A DNA stretch of 64,000 nt from YC2-FULL-38-9 sp964629635. GTDB lineage: Bacteria; Patescibacteriota; Microgenomatia; UBA1406; GWC2-37-13. Of this stretch, positions 59,665 through 64,000 are shown piece by piece. Each line of letters starts with the position of its first letter. Position 1 is the stretch's first letter. The notes under the pieces are model-generated. The model did no database searches, was not told the origin of the DNA, and worked only from the letters and a program-made list of their open reading frames with translations. The stretch lies in the NCBI GenBank assembly GCA_964629635.1, contig CAZVQS010000001.1, positions 1-64,000 on the forward strand, read 5' to 3'. A program made the position numbers and the translations under genes.

Positions 59665-60124
59665 GGCCGAATAGCCTCAAACCCTTCCACCCGCCTTTCC
59701 TGCAGTACGCGGTAAGATTAGTAGACTATAGCTTCATAAAAGAGGATGATGCGTATAACTTGTGGATAACTCAGGCTAGAGCGCCATGATAAGGACTATT
59801 ATTGAAAATAGCTTCGTTATATGGTATATTATGGGTATATTTTTATACGGTGGTCAGGCACGAATCGAGGCTGAATAAAGTACGAATGCACCTTGATAAC
59901 CCGTCCCAGCACCCTTTTTCCCGCTTCCCCATGGAACGCTTTCCCCGTTCCCGCAGCTTTCTTACATAACGATTCAATAATTACCTCATTTATGGAGAAA
60001 ACTCCCCCCTTGCCTTCCCTACAAAAGATTTCCGGTATTCGGTCCGGATTTCTCCTGTCAGTCATACGTAAAGCGGTCAAACAGGCACATTCAAGTAAAA
60101 ATATTGTTATAGGATATTTAGTTG
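59665..60124 (+). other. Intergenic region with one DnaA-box-like site
   Basis: Mostly non-coding. TGTGGATAA at 59761-59769 is a perfect DnaA box (TTATCCACA on the minus strand), followed by an AT-rich stretch (about 59790-59850). One box alone does not make an origin. A minus-strand frame at 59829-60065 (see its entry) is the only possible gene. Confidence 0.5.
59829..60065 (-). CDS. Possible small protein (78 aa), doubtful
   Basis: A minus-strand frame with ATG at 60065 (a TTG at 60131 would overlap the strong promoter there). The peptide contains VFSINEVIIESLCKKAAGTGKAFHG and GRVIKVHSYFIQPRFVPDHRIKIYP, which reads like a folded small protein with helix then strands rather than random sequence. 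No homology is recognised, no Shine-Dalgarno or -10 fits well. It could equally be a chance frame in a 1.2-kb intergenic stretch; it is listed because nothing else explains that part. Confidence 0.3.
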   Translation of the reverse strand: MTDRRNPDRIPEIFCREGKGGVFSINEVIIESLCKKAAGTGKAFHGEAGKRVLGRVIKVHSYFIQPRFVPDHRIKIYP

Positions 60125-60153
60125 TTGACAAATGTCTTATAGTATGTTATACT
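60125..60153 (+). promoter_or_regulatory. Strong promoter of the long leader
   Basis: TTGACA (60125-60130), 17 bases, TATACT (60148-60153). Transcription would start near 60160, about 740 bases before the gene at 60902. Confidence 0.85.
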
Positions 60154-60159
60154 ATAGGG

Positions 60160-60901
60160 TGTTGATTGATTGAGCACTTTTAAAAACTCGGACAGGATAA
60201 AGAAAGGCATATATACATGGTCTGCCCCGCAGATTATATATATATTTTATCCTCCATTAATAATTCTCATGTAACACCGCGCGCGCTTCTTCCGTTTGAC
60301 TGCCGCGCACCTGTCCATCACGCACCAATCACCTGAACGGTAAGGATGGAAAGGCAAGTCTTTCCCTTTCCATCCTGACCCATCGGATGATTGAAACGAA
60401 GCACTTTTAAAACCGGGTAGAACACAGAAAGGAAGGGACGAAACGCCCCTTGCTTCCTGGGCTCATACCCCGGGATATATCTCCGAAAGGAGGCAACAAT
60501 AGCTGTTGCCCAAGCCTCTTGGCGGTATATCGTGATGAGGAGTCTCCTGATCAATAGCTGACCAGGGAATAAACAAGACAAGTCATCGCACTTTGAAAAT
60601 TTGGGTTTAGGAAGTCTGACCGAAGAATCGGGTTTGCGCACATTGCGTGCAAAAGACCTGATACTGAGGTTGGACATTGAATGAATTTATTACTGGACTG
60701 GAAAGGACAACAGGCTTCCTTTAGAACATCAACTTTTTGGAGATTGGACTGCACTTCATATATATCACTTATATGTATGGGGTGCAGTTCAAACCACCTG
60801 AAAGGAGGTGATTCTATCGGAAAGAACAATTGAATAAGAACCGTCAGAAGAGAGTCGCAACCAACCGCTTAACCAAGATCAAGATCAAAGGAGTATCTGT
60901 C
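60160..60901 (+). ncRNA. Long structured leader RNA
   Basis: No convincing protein gene. Elements: three related blocks GCACTTTTAAAA (about 60175, 60398) and GCACTTTGAAAA (about 60590), like boxA antitermination sites; orphan Shine-Dalgarno sequences GAAAGGAGG (60485-60493) and AAAGGAGGTGAT (60801-60812); hairpin GGCAACA-atagc-TGTTGCC near 60492-60510; the 20-bp stem at 60746-60790. A frame from TTG 60830 runs into the next gene, whose own ATG has a better site. Confidence 0.6.
60746..60790 (+). promoter_or_regulatory. 20-bp RNA hairpin with only G-U imperfections
   Basis: The arms 60746-60765 and 60771-60790 pair over all 20 positions around a 5-base loop. Four pairs are G-U in plus-strand RNA; on the other strand they would be C-A mismatches. 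It ends ten bases before the extended Shine-Dalgarno sequence. Confidence 0.8.
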
Positions 60902-61414
60902 ATGGAACGCAATCACCGCTTTAACCCTGTCGTTGTTGCCGCAATCGTTGCCATCTGTGTGTTCGTGTGGAACGCGATCGTGACCGCTGGCGCTTGGGCG
61001 CTGGAGAATTACGTGCAGACGTGGGCTGGTTTCATCCTGCTCGCTGTCGGCGTCTTGCTCCTCGGACCCGTTACCGCCGCTGTCGCAGCTTCCGCCCGTC
61101 CCCGCAATGGCTGCATCTGGGGCATCGGTATTGGCATTGCCGTGTTTGTCTGGAACGCGATCGTGACCGCTGGCGCTTGGGCGCTCGAGAACTACGTGCA
61201 GACGTGGGCTGGTTTCATCCTGCTCGCTGTCGGCATTATGGTGCTCGGCCCCCTGACCGCTGCCGCTGCCGCGTACTTCCTGGCAAACCGCGCGCCCGCC
61301 GAAGAAGAAGAGACGACTTATCGCCGCCGCGAATTCACGCCCGAACCGGGCACCCGCCGCACCACCGTCGTCGAAGAAGAAGAAACCACCACCCGCCGCG
61401 AGCCGGCCCTGTAG
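60902..61414 (+). CDS. Small membrane protein with a duplicated 61-residue unit
   Basis: A 170-residue membrane protein with four helices made of two copies of a 61-residue module; FVWNAIVTAGAWALENY occurs in both. At DNA level 60968-61051 and 61151-61234 differ at two positions over 84 bases, so the duplication is recent or kept uniform. A charged tail follows (EEEETTYRRRE). AAAGGAG nine bases before the ATG at 60902 decides the start over the TTG at 60830. Codon use is G/C-ending and unlike most neighbours. Function unknown; the Trp/Asn-containing helices could form an oligomer. Confidence 0.75.
   Translation: MERNHRFNPVVVAAIVAICVFVWNAIVTAGAWALENYVQTWAGFILLAVGVLLLGPVTAAVAASARPRNGCIWGIGIGIAVFVWNAIVTAGAWALENYVQTWAGFILLAVGIMVLGPLTAAAAAYFLANRAPAEEEETTYRRREFTPEPGTRRTTVVEEEETTTRREPAL
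60968..61234 (+). repeat. Intragenic tandem duplication, 183-bp period
   Basis: 84-bp blocks 60968-61051 and 61151-61234 match at 82 positions, one unit apart, inside the membrane protein gene. Confidence 0.9.
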
Positions 61415-61450
61415 CCGCTCAAAGCACGAGACCACGAAGGAGACAATGCA

Positions 61451-62386
61451 ATGAAGACCAATCTGTACGCACGCCTGATCGTCCTGCTGATCGTCGCCGC
61501 CCTGCTTGCCGCTTGCGGCAATGGTGGCCGGAGCGCCCAAAACGCTACCCCGACCGCCGCGCCGACCCGCGAAGCTGAGCCTACCCGCGAAGCCGAGCCG
61601 ACCCGCCAAGCCGAGCCGACCCATCAGCCCGAACCGACCCGCCAGCCCGAGCCGACCCGCCAGCCTGAACCGACCGATGAACCCGAAGCCCCGGTTTGCC
61701 CGGAAGAAGTTGATGGCATCGCCCTCAACGACACCGTGAATATGCCGGAATGGCTGAGCGAAAACATCGGCGGCCTGCCGCGCCAGTGGCACTACATCCC
61801 TGGGCAGCAGGGCTACACCGGCTGGGAGTTCATCGCCCGCGGCAATGACGGCCCGACCGCCATCCTGACCGCCAGCATCGGCGAGATCCACTTCGGGACC
61901 AAGAACCCCGAAAAGACCGACTGGTGGGACAGCACCATCATCGCAGATGGGCAGCAGACCTATGCCATCAGCGGTCAGCCGGATACCGTGGTCGCCATCG
62001 ACAACGCGCGTTGGTACATGTGCACGAATGACATGCCCGCCCGCGTGGACGACGTTGATGGGATCTCGGTCCTGGACCAGAATGCCATGAAGACCTGGCT
62101 TTCGCAGAACATCGGCGGAGCAAGCTCGCAGTGGCACCTGGTGCTCGATGAGTCCAACGGCAGTTTCATCGCCTGGGAATTCGACGCACGCCCGTCCACC
62201 GGCTCCGGCAGCAACGCTGTGCTGCACGCGACCGTCGGCTACGTGTCATTCGGCGCCTGGAACGAAGCTTCCCAGTCCTGGGACAGCATCGTGATCGAAG
62301 GCGGCGCCTGCACGTACGCCAAGGTCGGCGAGCCGAATGGCTGCGTCGCCATCGACTCCGGTCGGTGGTTCCCCCCTTTCCGCTAG
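61451..62386 (+). CDS. Lipoprotein with PT-repeat linker and two related domains
   Basis: A 311-residue lipoprotein: signal peptide with lipobox LLAAC at about residue 22, a linker of seven hexapeptide repeats of the type PTREAE/PTRQPE (18-bp DNA repeats, about 61563-61688), then two similar domains of about 110 residues each. Both contain WLS(E/Q)NIGG, a QWHxxxx block and a GWEF/AWEF block, and each has Cys that may pair. It is presumably displayed on the outer face of the membrane. AAGGAG precedes the ATG. It shares codon style with the gene upstream (36-base gap) and may be cotranscribed. Not assigned to a family. Confidence 0.82.
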   Translation: MKTNLYARLIVLLIVAALLAACGNGGRSAQNATPTAAPTREAEPTREAEPTRQAEPTHQPEPTRQPEPTRQPEPTDEPEAPVCPEEVDGIALNDTVNMPEWLSENIGGLPRQWHYIPGQQGYTGWEFIARGNDGPTAILTASIGEIHFGTKNPEKTDWWDSTIIADGQQTYAISGQPDTVVAIDNARWYMCTNDMPARVDDVDGISVLDQNAMKTWLSQNIGGASSQWHLVLDESNGSFIAWEFDARPSTGSGSNAVLHATVGYVSFGAWNEASQSWDSIVIEGGACTYAKVGEPNGCVAIDSGRWFPPFR

Positions 62387-62698
62387 ACACGCGGATAGGG
62401 ATGGCTGCCAAAAAAGGCAGTTCAAGTGCTTACATAGGCTTGAGCTGCCTTTGTAACAAACCTAAGCCCATTAAAGGGAGGTGCGCATACGCATGTATGC
62501 TCAGTCCTCCCAGCATGAGGTTTCGAGATGACCCACAAGGCCGTCTTATATTGAGAACAGAGCTCCACGAGCTCGGTTGTTGGACATTGGCTTTTAAACC
62601 AATGCCCCGGTGCCTTTCGCGCCGCACACAACTCTTCAATATACCCCTCATGCTTTCCCCTATGAAGGCAACCCGAAGTTGCAGTCAGAGGAGAAACT
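62387..62698 (+). promoter_or_regulatory. Terminator and structured leader before the last gene
   Basis: 62413-62452: AAAGGCAG..CAAG pairs over 14 bp with CTTG..CTGCCTTT around a 12-base loop, with one G-U; a terminator for the lipoprotein gene or part of the next leader. Then AAAGGGAGGTG (62473-62483) is enclosed: GGGAGG can pair with CCTCCC about 30 bases on, around an inner GCATAC-gcat-GTATGC hairpin, masking the Shine-Dalgarno. Further stems: GAGCTC-cac-GAGCTC, CATTGG...CCAATG, GCAAC...GTTGC. No protein gene seen. Confidence 0.6.
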
Positions 62699-64000
62699 AT
62701 GAAAAACACCAACACTTACAATAAGGCGCAGGATACGGTAGCAGTCATCTCCTCCTATGCCTCAAAAGACGACGCGAATAAAAGCGCCATTGACCGCTAT
62801 AACAAACGCAAGCTCGAAGACCTTGCCATGAACCATCCGGTCGTCATCTGTGCGGAAAAGAAACGGAACGAACCGTATAACGAACTGTATGCCTATAAAC
62901 ACAACATAGACGTCGCCCGCGTTTGGGAGAAGGGGAAAGTCCTTTCACTTTTCAACATGATCAAATACATCGTCCGCCTTCCCCACGTGAAGACGGTGCT
63001 TGTTGAATTTGAATTCAACGTGTTCGGCGGAACTCTCATGAATATCGCGCTTGTTGCCGCCCTTTTCGTATTGAGACTGCTCGGGAAACATATCGTGTTC
63101 GAACTCCACCAGGTCATCACCGACGTGGACAAGCTCGAAAAGCACCTCAACATACGCAATTCATTGCTTGAATTCGTTTACTCGAACGGCATCAAGGCAT
63201 TCTTCTTTGCAGTCGGTCTCGTGTCCAACCGGGTGGTCGTGCTTGAACAGGAGCTGAAGGACCGCCTGACCGCATACGTTTCCACAGAAAAAATCCACCT
63301 GATCCCCCACCACATGCGCCTCCAGAAAACGTCGGACAAAACCGGCGCCAAGACAAAGCTCGGTATCCCTTCCGGCCGGTTCGTGGTTCTCGTTTTCGGA
63401 TACCTGAACTGGTACAAGGGTGTGGACTGGATCATCAAGGCTGTCAACGCCTTCAAGGGTACGAATATCCACCTGCTTGTCGCAGGAGGACCGAACCCCT
63501 ACCACATGCATAAAGAGTACTACCGCAAATATTACGACGGCATGGTCAAACTGATGAACGCGAATCCCAACATTACCTGCACCGGCTTCGTCGAGGAGGA
63601 GGATATGGATACGGTATTCTCAGCTGCCGACCTCATGACGTTGCCGTACCGGGTATTCATGGCCGCCTCCGGACCGTTTTCCCAGGCACTCTCCTATGGC
63701 GTGCCCGTCATACTTTCCGAGAAACTGGCGGATTACATGAAGTCCGGCGACTTTACCGCTGCCATGCGCAAGACCGGCCTGAAGAAAAATGACCTGTTTT
63801 TTCCCATGAGAATCAAGCGGGTTGTCAGCCTCATATCGCTGCTTTCGCATAACGCGGGAGCCATGGACCGCCTTGCCCGGTTTTCGAAACTGCTCGGCAA
63901 AGAGCGTTCTTCGCACGAGGTAACCAAACGGTTCAGCACCATTCTGTTTCCTTCAAAACAAACCGTCTCGACCGTGCGCAATAGCTCACAAATCACCCCC
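62699..64000 (+). CDS. Glycosyltransferase (GT-B, family 1/4 type), cut by window end
   Basis: Frame from ATG 62699 (AGAGGAG six bases upstream) open to the last base, over 430 residues. The N-terminal half has a Rossmann-like region without signal peptide; the second half has the family pattern LGIPSGRFVVLVFGYLNWYKGVDWII (the start of the C-terminal GT-B domain), HLLVAGGPN, ITCTGFVEEEDMDTVFSAADLMTLPYR and SGPFSQALSYGVPVILSE, the donor-binding region with a Ser/Gly in place of the common EX7E first Glu. It is a cytoplasmic or membrane-edge sugar transferase; the substrate is unknown. The 3' end is outside the window. Confidence 0.88.
   Translation, partial: MKNTNTYNKAQDTVAVISSYASKDDANKSAIDRYNKRKLEDLAMNHPVVICAEKKRNEPYNELYAYKHNIDVARVWEKGKVLSLFNMIKYIVRLPHVKTVLVEFEFNVFGGTLMNIALVAALFVLRLLGKHIVFELHQVITDVDKLEKHLNIRNSLLEFVYSNGIKAFFFAVGLVSNRVVVLEQELKDRLTAYVSTEKIHLIPHHMRLQKTSDKTGAKTKLGIPSGRFVVLVFGYLNWYKGVDWIIKAVNAFKGTNIHLLVAGGPNPYHMHKEYYRKYYDGMVKLMNANPNITCTGFVEEEDMDTVFSAADLMTLPYRVFMAASGPFSQALSYGVPVILSEKLADYMKSGDFTAAMRKTGLKKNDLFFPMRIKRVVSLISLLSHNAGAMDRLARFSKLLGKERSSHEVTKRFSTILFPSKQTVSTVRNSSQITP

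Noticed and set aside
59761..59769. Replication origin suggested by a perfect DnaA box and AT-rich stretch
   Set aside because: Only one box was found, and dnaA, dnaN or other origin-linked genes are absent; a nine-base match is expected by chance at this length.
60830..60901. TTG start for the repeat membrane protein giving 24 extra residues
   Set aside because: ATG 60902 has AAAGGAG at proper distance, and the extension is Lys/Arg-rich leader sequence.
60967..61578. 203-aa overlapping frame rich in Arg over the membrane protein gene
   Set aside because: It is a shadow of the GC-rich gene; it is mostly Arg, Asp and Trp repeats copied from the duplicated DNA and it crosses two real genes.
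61563..61688. Repeat array of 18-bp units as a CRISPR or regulatory repeat
   Set aside because: The units encode the PTxxxE linker of the lipoprotein in frame; they are protein repeats.
60869..62227. 452-aa minus-strand frame opposite the membrane protein and lipoprotein genes
   Set aside because: It mirrors the codon repeats of two well-supported genes (signal peptide, lipobox, Shine-Dalgarno) and is rich in low-complexity Gly/Arg/Leu repeats.
1..64000. CRISPR arrays, insertion sequences or prophage genes
   Set aside because: No regularly spaced repeats, no transposase, integrase or phage structural proteins were found.

Overview
The window reads as a chromosomal stretch of a candidate-phyla-radiation bacterium (Patescibacteria), most like Microgenomates. 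This is an inference from gene content and style: very dense gene packing, ATGA overlaps, many conserved but nameless membrane or secreted proteins, Pro/Thr-rich linkers, a Cys-containing ribosomal protein L28, DnaB, HflX, YchF and peptide deformylase, and no rRNA, phage or insertion sequence. UGA is used only as stop, so the code is standard. Two complete tRNAs are present (His-GTG and Thr-GGT), plus a partial copy of the Thr tRNA.

Layout: 1-3.4 kb holds a cut-off PAP2 phosphatase, a CDGSH iron-sulfur protein, DnaB and an MBL-fold hydrolase. 3.4-6.5 kb has tRNA-His, an unknown protein, a GT-C type membrane glycosyltransferase and a Nudix hydrolase. 6.7-15.8 kb is one long leftward operon: RND adaptor, RND pump, a membrane-anchored cohesin-like protein, an M4 metalloprotease ending in a dockerin-like repeat, a GNAT and an HD protein. 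16-25 kb carries small membrane proteins, two paralogous soluble histidine kinases, a mutarotase, an acyltransferase-like protein, a radical SAM enzyme coupled to an EpmA/LysRS-like ligase, and two sensor-only membrane proteins. 25-31 kb has tandem Cys-rich or membrane proteins, HflX and an 855-aa unknown.

32.4-38.9 kb is a leftward cell-surface polysaccharide operon: a flippase-glycosyltransferase fusion, a GT2, a polysaccharide deacetylase and a membrane protein fused to a nucleotidyltransferase domain. 39-41 kb is an ethylene-receptor-like sensor kinase with its response regulator. 42.1-48.5 kb is the most interesting block. It is a compact two-strand cluster of an S26 peptidase-nucleotidyltransferase fusion, a membrane spermidine-synthase-like protein, a radical SAM/SPASM enzyme, two unlisted small peptides, a GT2, a QueC-like ATP pyrophosphatase fused to a PqqD-like domain, and a free PqqD-like protein. 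Together these look like an undescribed peptide- or protein-modification system. 49-60 kb holds an M1-like protease, DsbB, deformylase, L28, an M50 protease, an Imm-5-like protein, a YciF-family protein, a secreted glycosidase, a SpoU methyltransferase, a DUF11 surface protein and a three-gene unknown operon. 60-64 kb has genes with long structured leaders and a glycosyltransferase cut by the window end.

Two general features stand out. First, at least 21 genes have a TATAAT-like hexamer ending 5-9 bases before the start codon, so they are probably transcribed without a leader. A different, smaller set (31183, 60902, 61451, 62699) has Shine-Dalgarno sequences and, for three of them, long folded leaders. 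Second, a 21-bp palindromic repeat occurs three times, once inside a coding sequence.
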